From NCBI RefSeq assembly GCF_000315625.1, contig NW_005434654.1, positions 868,551-932,550 on the forward strand: a DNA stretch of 64,000 nt. Direction: 5' to 3'. The notes under the pieces are model-generated. The model saw only the letters and a program-made list of their open reading frames with translations. It was not told the DNA's origin and ran no database searches. The translations under genes were made by a program, and so were the position numbers. Below, one piece after another: positions 20,705 to 33,440 of the stretch (the stretch's first letter is position 1; every line of letters starts with the position of its first letter). Source of the stretch: Guillardia theta CCMP2712 (lineage: Eukaryota > Cryptophyceae > Pyrenomonadales > Geminigeraceae).

Positions 20705-23700
20705 GTCTTGTCTCTCTCCGTCTCTACCTTCGCCCTCCGTAAGTACCGGCTGCCTGCCCCCCATCCTGTGCCTGCTTAACCCCTCTTCCCTCTAGCTCTC
20801 CAATGGCAGCTCATCCAGCCCGGTGGATCCGGTCCGTCCCCTCGCTACGCCTACGCCACTACAACGCTCAGCACTTCTGAAGGCTTCGTCTTCCTCCATG
20901 GCGGGTATGTACAAGCCTGACCTGCACTCCCCCGTGCGACTCACTGTACTGCTTGCAGGATCAACAACATAGGAAGCTCCATGGTAGTGCTTGGGGATAC
21001 TTGGAAGTATGACTCGGCAGCCAACAGCTGGGAGGAAGTAGTCTTCTTCCCGAACCATACGATCTACGATGCTCAGTGTGCTGCGAGCACCATCAACCGG
21101 CATGTCCCCGGCCCGCGTGCACAGCATACGATGATATCGGTGGGGGCGTCGGCCCTCCTGTGCGGAGGCTTCGCGACACCGCAGAAATCATCCATGGGGA
21201 GAGGGCTGCTAGACTGCTGGAGGTTTATCATCAGCCCGCAACCCACGTGGGACCCGATGCGGTTCGACGGGCCTGGGCCCGAGAACCGGTACGGCCATAG
21301 CATGGCATATGACGACAGGAATCAAGTTGTTTTCGTCTTCGGGGGAGTGGGGATGGCCGTGGGCAAGAGTCTGAACGACTGCTGGTACCTCAACGTGTCC
21401 TCTCCTACCACGCGGACATGGAGCAGCTGCAACCCCACAAGCTCTCTACTCCCCCATCCTCGGCATGGGCACGCCAGTGCATTCCATGTCAGTCTGCAGG
21501 AGCTCTTTGTCTTTGACGGGATAGTAGACGATGGGGAATCGCAGACCCCTCAGTCCAGCTTCTGGGTGCTCAAGCAGTACACCAATCGATCAGCCGCGCG
21601 ATGGGTAGAAATCATGCCCATCTCGGCCTCACCATCGGCTCGAGCATACCACGCCATGTGGATGGCCGGGTTTCAGATCTATGTACACGGCGGGCAAGGC
21701 CCCGAAGGCGTGGGAGCATCCTCGGTAAGTCTTGGACTCTCGTGTCGGGGATGCTGGCGGGGTCATGGCGCCATGCGCTGATGTACATGTCACAGGTCCT
21801 GTCGGATACATGGATGTTCGACATCCTGACTCTCGTGTGGAGTCAGTACGGGTCGTCAGACGCGTCGCCGCTCGCGAGCTACATATCGAGCGGCGTAATC
21901 TCTTCGACGGAGGTGATGATCTTCGGCGGTCTTGACAAGGACTCCTTGGCGGCTGGTCACCTGGCCTTGTTCAAGACATCCAGCGGCTGGCAGTCAGGTG
22001 ACGGGCGGGGCTGCGCCCTTGCTGGTCGAGTGTCTGATACGCTGCTGCAGCGCTGCAGACCGGAAACAGCCCCTCGGCTCGGTGTGGGCACGTCGCGTTC
22101 TATGACTCGACGTCATCGACCATGTACGTTGCTCAAGGGATGTCTGAGCAGGAGATCTTCCAAGACCTCTGGGCCCTCGATCTTTCTGCTCAGACTTGGC
22201 GATGCATCTACGGTACGGATGCCTCGTGCGCGGCCAAGCCGCTTCAGGTGTACGCCCCCGAGCCGCTCGTGTTTGCGGCGTACACGAGCGAGGGATCATA
22301 CCAGTTTGTCTTCGGCGGTCTTCGACCAGCAGGGTCTCAATGCTCGAACGCAGCCGGGTCTATCCCGGGGTTCCAGAGCACCAGCACGATGTGGAGTCTG
22401 AGCATGTTCACCCTGGAATGGAAGCAGGTTCAAACAGCAAGCTCGTGGCCGACGGATCGCGCGTTCGCTACCCTGACAGTCATGGAGTCGTTCGGACAGT
22501 ACTTGAAGCCCATCGTCTTGTTCGGAGGAGCGTCCATCGACTGTCCGGGCAAGCAAGGGAGCTGCAACCTCCCTCAGCCCAGGAATGACTTGTGGGTCAT
22601 GGACTCGGCAGAAGCGGTAAGCGCCTGCTCGTGAGAGCGATGCTTGGTACTGACAGAGGGCTGGATGTCTCAGGAGTCGAGCGCCAAAGACAAGATGGCA
22701 AGCTTCGATGGGATCACCAGCATCATAGCCATGACCCTGCCTTCCTGGTAAGCCAGCAGCTGATGCGCGAGGTCCTGCATGACGGGTGTGTAGGTGCCAG
22801 TCATCGACGGGCTTGGGGACGCTGTGGATCGACATGTGGGTACAACTTCAAAGCCAAGATCCAGCTGGCGTTGTGCTGCTTGATGCCTACAACGGGGTAC
22901 TGTCGTTGCTGCGCTGGACTGTTTATGCCTCGGGCAACAGTCTCTTCGTGAGGCTGACGCTCTTGCCGGATAGTCAGGACGTGGTGGTGAAGACTTGGGG
23001 CCCGATACCAAGCAGCGTGCTGGGCGTGTGGCACCATGTGTGCTTCACGCTGAGGTTTGGTAGGCTCTACTCACAGACCAACCCCTATCCCGACGCTGTG
23101 CTGACGCAAGCATTCATGTTTCTTGACGGCAGCAGCGTGTCAGAGCAGGGAAGGAACTTCTTGTCTCTTGACATCAGCAACTCCCTCCGCTTGTCACAGG
23201 GCATCTCCGACATCTACATCGGAGGGGGAAACCCGGCGGCCTCGGAGACGCTCAAGCTGTTCAAAGGCTACATTGATAACTTCCGTCTTTGGTGGCCCGC
23301 ATGCCCGGATCTTTCTGATCCCTCGCGCTGTAACCCCTACGCCTTTCTGTACCCCATGGACAAGACTGGCAAGCGGACGCCGGCTGCACGAGATCCTGTG
23401 AGCGGGCTTCCCATGCAGGTGCTCTCAAGACTCTGCGATGAGCGTGTGCGCGGGATGGCCAGTGTGCTGATGATGATGGCAGGACTACGACGTGCAGATG
23501 CATCACGTTGCCAAGCCTGTCAAGGAGAGCATGTACAACACGTCGGTCGGGTCCTCGTACAGCAGCCTGCTTCTGATCGAGCTGACGTTTGATCAACCCA
23601 TTCGCAATGGTCTGGTCGTGAACACAGCTACCGGCGGAGGCTCGGAGTGTCAAAGTCAAAACTTGACGGACTACTGCTCGGGCTGCCCCCGTGCAGACTC

Positions 23701-26700
23701 GTGTACCTTCGGGAACTGCGAGTACTTTGACACGGACTGTGCAGCCTCTCAAATGAGCGATACGAGCTTTCAGACTGCGATCTCGCAGACCGGTATCTGC
23801 CAGTGCCAGGACATACCGAACTGCCCCAAGGACGTGCCAGCCTGTCTGTGCCCGACCAATCTGTATCGGGTGTGCTCGGTTTGTAACCCCAACATCGGAT
23901 ACACCGACGAAGGAGTCATCTGCTCGCAGAATGGCGGCCCTCCTTTTCTTCCCAAGTGCGGCCCTGGAAAGACCAACTCGTTCGCTCCGGACTGGTGCCC
24001 CTCGAGCTACTGCATCAGCTGGACGTGCTCTTGCTTTGACCCCAAGACCATGTCGGGCGTGTACGGAGGGATGCCTTCAGTCTCGTCGGGCGTAGGGACT
24101 TGCCCATCTGCCTGTCCCGTGTCCCATTGCGGAAACAATACCAAGGACCCATGTTGCAGCACCCAGGGAATCTGCTACTTCAAGAACTCAACGCACTGTG
24201 ACGTACCGGGCTCCAGCACGTATCCCCTTCAGCAAGTATGCCCCTGCACTCAGACTACACCAAAGGGACCAGATACTCAAGCCCCGGGCTCGAGCTCTAC
24301 ACCCAGCATGTACTGCGACGTCACATACACCCAAGACGACCGAGTGATCATCGACTGCAACATCTCGGCCAGCATGCAACCAGGTCAGTACAGGGGAGAC
24401 CTGAACCAGCTCAGAAGCAAAAGCGACAAGCAGACACTGGCTCATGCCCTCTACAAGAAGGACTTGAGAAGCATCGATGAGCTTGAGTCGTTTGTACGAG
24501 AGGTGATGGATGGGCGCAAGCGAGAGGGGGTCAAAAGCTCAGGCTCGAGGACGCTCAAGGCACTTGGTCTAGACCCTTCAGCTGAAATAAGTTACCAGCT
24601 AGATGTCCTTCATCCGTCTGCCAATCACAATGGAACTGCCACAACGACAACGTCGTCGAACAGCTCGTCGTCTTCGTCATCATCGAACAGCTCGTCGTCT
24701 TCGTCATCATCGAACAGCTCGTCGTCTTCGTCATCATCGAACAGCTCGTCGTCTTCGTCATCATCGAACAGCTCGTCGTCTTCGTTGTCATCGAACAGCT
24801 CGTCGTCTTCGTCGTCATCGAACAGCTCATCGTCGTCGTCATTGTCGAATACATCATCCACCGGTTCGGTGAGCAAGCATACCACCAGTGATTCATCCTC
24901 AAACTCGTCTTCTGCCAGTTCGTCGAACCATACTGCTAATACCAGCTCCACCACTACCTCAAATGACAAGACAACTACAATAAGTGGAGGTCAATCGTCC
25001 GGTGAATCATCAGGCAACAGCTCAAACACCAGCACTACTTCAAATGACCAGACGAACAATGTTGGAAACTCTCATTTGCCAGCAAGTAACTCAGAGTCAG
25101 AATTGTCCACCAACAGCACAACCTCAAATCATTCATCGTCAAAAAATAACCATACTACAGGCTTGTCTGAATCTTCTGGAAGCAATCCAGGCTCGTCTGC
25201 AAATAGCAATTCGAACAGTCAGAGCAATCAGGCTCAAGGTCCTCCATCCTGCAGCCCATACTATCCCTTCTCATTCACTGGCGACGAGACCACCAGACTC
25301 CATGGTGCAGACAACCAGATCACCCTGTCGTTTGTCTTCTCCTCCAGCCAGGGCAACCAAGGCTCGAACGGTTTCAAAGTTAATCAGCCTGGAGGAACCG
25401 ACGTGACCATCACCGGGCTCGTGGGCTCTCAGACTGCTGGCAACGATACGCTGTTGAACGTGAGCTGCAAGGCTCCTACCTCGACCTACTGCAGCTGGAG
25501 CGGAGTCAACAACCCGCAGGCTTCCTGTAAGTCCAATTGCGACGGAATAAGTGCGACAGGCGGCAGCTCGACTGCAGGTCAGGTGTTGTGGACTCAGAGC
25601 ACGGGCACGATCTCCTTCTACATCATCACGGACATGCAGCAAGATGGCAACCAAGAGCTGTACTTGAATATCTCTCTCACGCTCAAGAACCGTGCTACCG
25701 CTCAACCTCCTCGCTTCCCGTCTGCTGCCATGTGCAGGTACAACCCAGCGAGTCAGAAAGTCGTCTACTCCAACTCCAACGGTCTGCTCGCCTCCAACGA
25801 GTGGATCCTCTCGCAAGACACGATACAACTGCAGTACGAGACGACAACCACAGACACACTCTACATCACAAACCTCTCAACCACAAACAACATCAACCCC
25901 CGAGTGTCTCTCACTTGGCCAGCGAATGGGTTTGATCGGCGCATGTACAACTCGTTGCCAAGCTCGTCGCAGTTCTCTGGGCTCGAGCAAACGAGCTTGG
26001 AGTTCTCCTGGCATGGCTCGAGCATGCAAGGGTGGGTGACCTTTCAGCTAGATCAGAGCGCCATGAGACGACAGGGAGGATGCGTCTCATCCGACACGCT
26101 GCAGATCTGTCTCCCTGGATACTCAGCCATCTCGCTGTACAACGACTCGCTTCAAGGCTGGGCTACTGTCGACCCTCCCTCCTCCTTCCTTGACTCGAGT
26201 GCACTAGTCAAGCTCAACTCCTCCTACTCCTACTGGGCTCCGACGACAGTCGTGCCGTGCTGCGACATGGGAGGGGCAGGAAAGTCATGCGGGGAGAAGG
26301 TTTGCTACACGAGCCAACAAGCTCATAGCTCGTCGACCATCGTGATGGGAGGCGGCACCGCTACCAAGATGCCTTCCATCCTACCCACCACCCGACCCGC
26401 CATGAGCTCCTTGACGGACTTCGAGCGCTACTTGACCCACACGCAAGCAAACAGCTCCAAGTTCGCGTCTAGAGCTCCATTCCTTCAGATCTGTCCAGGA
26501 GGCTCCGCGACTTGCTCGCCGACGGTGTTCGATCTGAGCTGGATCCCAGCTCGCTTCGGGCATGCCACCGCTGCCGTCTCCAAGAGCAAACTCTTGATAT
26601 ACGGAGGCATCGGGTGCGCGACCTACTCGACATCAGGCGCCAGTCAAGTGTGCGTCGCTTTGACGAGCCCCCTCAACGACCTCTGGATGCTCGACCTGCA

Positions 26701-29700
26701 GAAGGCGCTCAAAGGCTTCAGCCCCTTCACCCTCCTCGAGATCAACCCGTCCGGACAGGGCAGAGTCGGCTTGTCACTGTACGCCAGCTTGGCGTCCGGC
26801 TATCAAGCCTACACCATCGGGGGCTTGTCTTCGCAGTTCCTGCCGCTTGCCCTGATCGGCAACTACTCCTTGACGACGTCCATCTCTGATCCGATGACCA
26901 TTGACGCCTTGGAGTACCTGGTGGGGAAACGCGTGGCGTATACCATGAGCGGTGCAGTGCACAGCTTCTTCTCGCAAGTGTCCAACTCCACGCATGCGAT
27001 TCTGTTCGGAGGCTTCGTGCAAAACTCTCTCAGCAACAGTATCTACACTGTAGATGTCTCTTCCTCGAGCCTGTCGCAGGCTCTCTCCAACCTTCCTGTC
27101 CTTGCCGAAGGCCCTCCCTCGCGAAGCTACGCGGGTCTGGCAAGCCTCAACGAGTACACCCTGGTCATGATGGGCGGCACTCAGAATCAGAAGGGACTCA
27201 ACGACCTCTGGAAGTTTGACCTCTTCAGCCGGTCGTGGACCAACGTGGACCAGAGCTTGAAGAGCGAGGTCAAGACCTACTTCGCTTTCACCACCTTCCA
27301 GGCCAATCAGACTGCTACTGTCCTCGTGTCCCATGGCGGCATCTTGAACAACTTCAAACCAGGCCTGACGTTCGCAGCTCGAGGGGCCATCGCTGACTCC
27401 AGCAACCAGGTCACCTCGACGTCAGCTATCTTGGTCTTCAACAACAATCAGCTCTCTCAGTTCAAGCTCATCTTTCAAACTAGCGGCGCTTACAGCGTCA
27501 TCCCTGCGCGCTGCCTGCACACCATCATCAACGATGCGTTCATATCCGGAAGTCAGGCCGGGCTGATCTATGGAGGGGTGGACGTGAACGGACAAGCGCT
27601 GGGAGACTTCTGGTACCTCGACACAGCGAAGATTGACAACGGATACACGATCTCGCTGATCCTCAATGGTGTCACCTCGTCCTTCGACTCCAGCACCTTC
27701 TACGGCTTCGTCTCCAGCAACTTCTTCCCTTCTCCGCAGTACCCACCAGTAGCAACCACGTCCATGAGCTACATCTACAACTTGAATGCACAAGTCCTCT
27801 CTAACAGCAGGTTGAACATCACCTTCGTCACCGGAAGCGATCTCTTCCGCCAGATCATGACACGTCTGAGTGACTCATCCTCCTGGCAAAACAGTCTGCA
27901 GACTTACATGACGCGGTCGTACGCCACAAACAACTCTTTCCTGCAGACCTCCACCTGGTCCAAGACAAGCTATCTGGGGCAGTACTACATGATTGGAGGA
28001 GCAGCACAGTTTTCCCAGCTGAGCTCCTGCAAGTCAGGTAAGCGCCCTCGCTCGCGCCCTCTTGTCCTTGACTCGACTGGTTCATCTGTGTGCAGGCGCG
28101 TGCATGAGAGGCATCTGTCAGAACTTCACCTCCCCGCCCTCGTCAGTCACCTACTGCTATGGCTCCTCCAACCCCACTGGCTGTACTGCGGGCACCACCA
28201 GCTGCTCACTGCCAGGGCCGCTGCATGGACACTCGACCGTGTCTGTGAACCTGCAGGGAAAGGTGAGTCCCCTTGAGCTCTCGCGGCCCTGGCTCAGACC
28301 ATGTTGCCCAGTTCCTCCTCCTGATGATGTTCGGCGGAGAGTCCACCGACCTCGCCAACAGAACCGCGACATGGGACCTCAGCTCCGACGTCCACACGAC
28401 TTTCTTCTCTTCCAAGCAGGCGACCTTTGCCAAGCTCTACACCTCATGCCACACTGGAGGCGCCTGCCCCCAGGCGAGGAGGGATGCTGCCGTTACCACC
28501 ATGTCCAACTCAGCGAGCAGCAACGGGGTTCTGCTGGTGTATGGAGGGTTCGGATGCGGCAACCCCAAAGGATGCGTCGGCTCAGGCATGTACGACCTGA
28601 TGAACGGAAACTTCCCCACCTACGCGACGGCGTTCAACGACTTATGGTACCTGATCGCAGCGACTCCGCACCTCGAGGGTTCTCTGACCTCCAAGCTCGC
28701 CCAGGTATCTCAACCTTACCAACCTCGACTCTACCTGCGTCCAACAAGGCAAGTGCACGACGAGCCTGACATGGGTGCTGGTACGCTGACCTGCTCCTGT
28801 CGCTCGGCATGCTGAAAGGTTCTCAGGTGGATGTTCCGGGCAGCAAGCCTTCAGGCAGCATCGCGTCTAGCATCAAGCTCGACAGCATCAACCTCTACAT
28901 CTACATCTTCGTGAGCCGAGTGACTCTCAAGCTGCAAGTGTGCTGACGCCTTTGGTGGGCAGGGAGGGACACAAGTGGTCGATGACGTGCCCAAGGACAG
29001 CAGCGACCTCTTCGTGTTCCAGACCAAGACGCCTTTCTACAAGAGCTGCCGCGCCAGTGGCGATGGCCTCACGGCTGCGGTTGCAGGATCGAAATCCTTC
29101 TTCTCGCTGTCGTGTCGGGTGAGACCTGCCGGAGGTCAGCGCGTGCTAGTGACCTGCGATGGTCTTGTTGCAGGACGTCTTCGGTAGAAGCGCAGATGGA
29201 GCTAGATTCAGGATCGACGTCACAGGGACCAACCTCCCCAGCATGTCCCCATCCACCATCTCCCTTGGCTCGGGAAGCTATCAGTCCGCATACTCGCCCG
29301 TCAAGGCCGGAACCTACACCATCTCCATCTACGTCGGCAAAGGGGGGCAGGAGTACCAGGACCTCATTGCCGGCGATGCGAGCGCAAGCCAGACGAATCC
29401 AAACCCATACACCCTCGTGGTGTCCCCGGCAGTCACTTCCCCGTCCTCTTCTGTGGCGCGGGGAACCTTCCTCACCATCTCGACGGCAGGAACGTCGTCA
29501 AGCTTCATCATCACTGCTCGAGACGAGTTTCTCAACCGAAGGCCCGGTGGAGACTCCGTCTCCGTGCTGCTGACGCTGTGGAATGTAGTCTCTCAAGCTC
29601 CTCTCAACCCCTCGGCCTCCCCCAACACAGGAAACGTCGTCGACAACGCTGACGGCAGCTACGGCACGACCTACCGCTTGACGCAATCAGGAAGCTACAT

Positions 29701-30982
29701 GGTCTCCATCTCCTTCGCCGGGGTGAGCGGAGCTGGATCTCCTTTCATGCTCGAGATCGCCAGCGCTCCAGCTGAGATCGCGCTGACCTACGTGTACGGA
29801 GATCTCCTCAACGTCGTTGCCGGTGCGACTTCAACCTTGTACGTGCAGACCAGAGACAAGTACGGCAACTTCATACGAGTAGACCCCACAGCCTATCCCA
29901 GCGGCTCGGAAGACATCGTCTTCGAGCTGTGCCAGACTATCGGCAACGACGCAACCTTGCCGTGCTTGGGAGGGAATCAGGACACAAACGTTGGTATCAC
30001 CATCAGCTACGCCGTCGGACCATCTGGTTCCTCCACTAACCCGGCTACCGGTCTCCCGTACTACGGCTTATATCAGATCGTCTACTTCCCCTTCAACGAG
30101 GGCTCCTTCGTTCCTGAGGTGCGTCTTCCTTGCCTCCAGCTCGATGGTGACGGCTGCTCAGGTCAAGCACAACTCTACCTACGTCCAGTGCTTCTTCGAC
30201 ACCTCGGGGCTCGGATCGCTGCAAATGGATCCTGGACAAGCTCGAGCGAACGCGTGCTACGAGCAGGTTTTGAGCCTCTCAGAACTCTTGCCGCTGACCA
30301 ACAAACAGCTGCAGGCTGCCGGAGCCTCCGCCAGACGATCCTTGAGCCCGCAGACTCTGTCCGTGCAGAACTCCAGGAGGCTGGTCGGGTCTGGGAACAC
30401 GAAAGTTGACATCAAAGCAAGCTTCACACCTCCAGGTGAGAAGCTCCCAGGTCGCTTGCCGCAGCTCACCGTGTCGCAGACAACACGACGCTCCAGTACT
30501 GGCTTACCTTCGCTCCCATCCTGTGCGCCGTCGCTGCCGTAGGGATACAGCTTCTCTGCATGATCGGGCGATTTGCCCTTAACAGAAGACACGGAGCTCG
30601 CGAGCTCGTGCAGCCTGCGGATGTCTTGCAGGCAGAGCAGGATCTGACGCCGGTCAAGCACAAGGGAGCGGAGGATGCGGATACTTTCCAAGACTTCAAG
30701 GTGAAGTCGGCGACGTGTTTGTCAAAGTTGACGCGCCTCAACAGGACGTGCTTGGCGAAGATGAGGTAGCAAAGTGCAGGAAACTTGTGGAGGAAGGAGA
30801 CGTGCGGCTTCTCGGGGCGATGGTGAGCGGAGGGAGGGAGGAAGCAGGAGAGGTAACTGTCAGTGCAGGACGCGTACAGCAAGACTAAGAAGATGACAGC
30901 ACGGCTGATGAAGTCCTTGGCAGACCATGAAGAATCAACGGTTACACATTTGAGAATCCCTCCGTCGGCATGTGTTGAGTAG
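20669..30982 (+). CDS. Giant Kelch / LamG / filamin-repeat type I membrane protein, copy 2
   Basis: Eighteen exons: 20669-20738, 20796-20904, 20959-21724, 21796-21997, 22051-22616, 22674-22747, 22794-23418, 23483-28037, 28096-28262, 28312-28646, 28705-28780, 28827-28910, 28963-29118, 29174-30118, 30162-30435, 30480-30700, 30745-30822, 30869-30982; 3,138 residues. Domain order matches copy 1. Differences: the first residues (MTEYNTIFETII) come from spacer DNA and lack the basic start of a normal signal peptide, though the LSLSVSTFAL core is kept. The Ser/Asn region is 171 residues longer. The donor of the second-last intron is gtgaag instead of gtaagt. The protein ends with about 17 new residues read from flanking DNA (after LADH). 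The frame is intact throughout, so it is not an obvious pseudogene. Whether it is expressed or secreted is open. Confidence 0.87.
20705..30930. repeat. Right arm of the giant inverted repeat
   Basis: Mirror of 9835-19550. It is 510 bp longer net, nearly all from the replaced Ser-rich block (about 24587-25175). Confidence 0.95.
24659..24847 (+). repeat. 27-bp coding tandem repeat, seven units
   Basis: Seven in-frame 27-bp units beginning aacagctcgtcg, each coding an Asn followed by eight Ser (Leu replaces one Ser in units 5 and 7). The first four are identical and the last three drift, so recent slippage is likely. Present only in copy 2. Confidence 0.9.
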
Positions 30983-31049
30983 CTAGTATATGAAGTTTGA
31001 TAGCCAAGAATGTACGCCTCAGTTTCGTGCCGTGACCGAGAGCCTGGCC

Positions 31050-31150
31050 TCAGTTCACTAGCGGCCCAGTGCAGCCGGAGCAGGAGCCTGGCTAAGTTCG
31101 GCGCGGCCCCCGCCCGGGGGCCGGCCGGGCCCCAGCCCTGCCGCAGTGCC
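31050..31150. repeat. GC-rich island
   Basis: CCGGGGGCCGGCCGGGCCCC-type block in the gap 30983-31491 between the Kelch copy 2 and the pallidin-like gene. It shares tgccgcagtgc (31139-31149) with the island at 4.8 kb. The rest of the gap shows nothing coding. Confidence 0.5.
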
Positions 31151-31491
31151 AGGCTTTGACAGTATGCACGTTACAAATTTTCGAGAACGGTTATAGTTCT
31201 AGATTTGTCATGCCACGCCAGCGGCATTTTTTTGCCGGAAATGGCCGGCGGTGGAGCAGGAGAGGGAGGGAAAGGGGATGATAGAGGAGAAAGAGGCAGA
31301 TGTAAACTATGGCATGAGTGATGTTTGCTCATAGAGTTGACGATACGATTTTGGAAGACCATTGAGGCTGACCTCCCAGATTATGTGAGATCAGCCTTTT
31401 TTCGCTGTAATTCCCTCAAGACAACATGCCGGATTCTTGATACTTGATTTACTTTCTTTCGTCAGATTCCACGGTCTATCCCCCCTCAAGA

Positions 31492-32901
31492 ATGTCCCAA
31501 GTAGAGGAGGAAGCTCCAGCGGAAGGTTAGACCCAAGTTCCTCTGCCTATCTTTTGCCCTGTATCATACAGTTGGCACTTTCCCCTCGTGGCTTACCTTC
31601 AACCTATGTGTGTTTGACGTTTGCAATGAACACTTGTAGAGACAAACGTGAAGACAACAACAGATAACTCAACGGTAAAGCAACAATGATTCAACAGCGG
31701 AGATTACACTGAAGCCGGCATCAGGACGAAATCACACCCGATGAGTCATCTCCGCAAGCGCCTGGAGCAGGTGCAGCGTCAGCTGCGGACCAGCATGTTT
31801 GTTGCTCCTGATGAATGACACAAACCTGACATTGCCTTCAGGCCGAGGCCAAGGTAGATGATCCACCCGCCATTACGTGAGACTGAAGCTGCACCAACTT
31901 GCAGAGGCTTGCAGAAGAGAGAGCTGCTCAGAGGGCGAAGGAGCAACAGGTTTGTGCATTGAACGGGTCACAGATGTCTCTCCTCCCCCCTTTGCTTTTG
32001 TTTTTCCTTTATTCCTCTTTTCTCTGCTCGTGTGTGTCCTTGAGGAATTTTTCTCACCAACGAATCAGTCAAGAATTGCCGAGATGAAAGCTTTGGAAGA
32101 AGAGGCGAACAAGCTCTTCAACGTTCCATCGGTACTGCGAATTTGTGGAAGTCTTGGTTGATGGCGATGGTGCAGGAAATGATCAAGAGCATGTCGGAGG
32201 GATTGGTGAAGTATCAAGGATGTTATGTCCAGAGCTGACGAGTCTCAGATTGGTTTGAATGAGGAGGATATCAAGAAAATAGCAGAAAAGCTGCATGCAC
32301 TTCAGAATGCACAGGTGATGAAGTTGAGGGGGAGCTGGGAAGGCGTCCGATGAAGTCACTTTCATCACAGACTGCGTTGATTGAGAGGCTCGCGCAAGAA
32401 GATAGGTGGCCAATGGGCCCCGGTTCTCTTCTCTCCTCAATCCACATGCAGGAAAGTGATGACGCTGCCGAACATGGCGGAAGTCGCGCAAGCTTTGGCT
32501 CATGTGAGGCTCTCTGCTGATGGTGTTGCTCTCGTTTCTCATTGTTCACCAGGTGCCCTTGTACACTAAGAAGTTAGAAGACATGAGGAAGGACATGGAC
32601 TCGATCACTAACGTATCGTTCGCTCCCCGCACGCTGATGCCGGCCCTGACTCTATGCTGAACCAGCGCGTGAAGGGGATGAGGAAGCGAGCGGCGAAGCT
32701 CTACACCAAGAAGTGACGGAGCTCCTTGGTTTGAGTCACGATTAAGATCATGGCAGGCAACAAGAAGACAACTCGGCAGCGCAGAGGAGACAAGCGGAGC
32801 TTCTCCAGGTGCTCTTAGAGGTCTCACGACTCGGCTCTGGCCCTGATGGGCTGATCCTGCAGGAGAAGAAATCCAACGCGGCAGCATCTGAGGGTCTGTA
32901 G
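31492..32901 (+). CDS. BLOC-1 subunit 6 (pallidin)-like coiled-coil protein
   Basis: Fourteen exons: 31492-31525, 31640-31674, 31725-31796, 31842-31853, 31905-31949, 32069-32131, 32176-32205, 32249-32314, 32371-32405, 32452-32503, 32553-32612, 32666-32712, 32757-32808, 32863-32901 (213 residues, all phases consistent). Exon 4 is a 12-nt microexon. An acidic/Ala-rich start is followed by heptad-rich helices. The C-terminal half (ALIERLAQEDRKV, then LYTKKLEDMRKDM, then RVKGMRKRAAKL and a charged tail QQEDNSAAQRRQAELLQ) follows the layout I recall for pallidin, whose end has a similar K-R-A-L-K-L helix. BLOC-1 acts in endosome-to-lysosome-related organelle traffic. KxDL-type or other BLOC-1/BORC subunits are alternatives, as these short coils look alike. 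Confidence 0.7.
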
Positions 32902-33289
32902 GTAAGACAAACTTGGCTTGTTTCTCATGGAGCTGAATGGAACCTACTGGCGGCCCCACAGGCTGAGAGCAGAGGAGCCTTGAAATTTATTGATCAAAGA
33001 ATCTCATTACGTGCCAATGCCCACTCCCCTTCAATCACACCTGGCATGACATAGCTGTATGGTCCTATGTCGAATTCATGACCACGATAAACACGAAGCG
33101 AAAGAGAACTATGCGGTGACAGGACCAGTAGGACGAGAGCAAGTGTGAGGAAGAGTAGGAGTGCAAGTTCTCAAGGAGGAAGATGAGGAGGAAGAGGGGA
33201 GGGGAGTGAGAGCAGCCAGACTGGGGTGAGGAAGGGATGAGGCAGGAAAGGAGCAAGAACAAACTTGCCTTTGCTTCTCTCAAAGGAGG

Positions 33290-33440
33290 GGTAGGGTACA
33301 CATTGAAGTAGGTAGGGGTGTGCAAAAGTTTCATTCGATCCCCCTGTCACTACATTAAAATCATTTATTAGAGGGTAGGGTTAAATGATAGATTGTATGG
33401 TGGGTAGTAGATGTGGACTAAAGGGTAGGGTAGGCATCTA
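33290..33440. repeat. GGTAGGG island
   Basis: G-rich words ggtagggt, taggtagggg and gggtaggg in the gap 32902-34086. The remainder is purine-rich, with no gene seen. Confidence 0.5.

Noticed and set aside
24659-24847. CRISPR-like array
   Set aside because: Units are contiguous 27-bp coding repeats without spacers, in frame with the Kelch protein.
9835-30930. Palindrome as an inverted-repeat transposon
   Set aside because: No transposase, no terminal repeats or target duplication at the arm ends, and the arms are filled by one host-type gene with introns.
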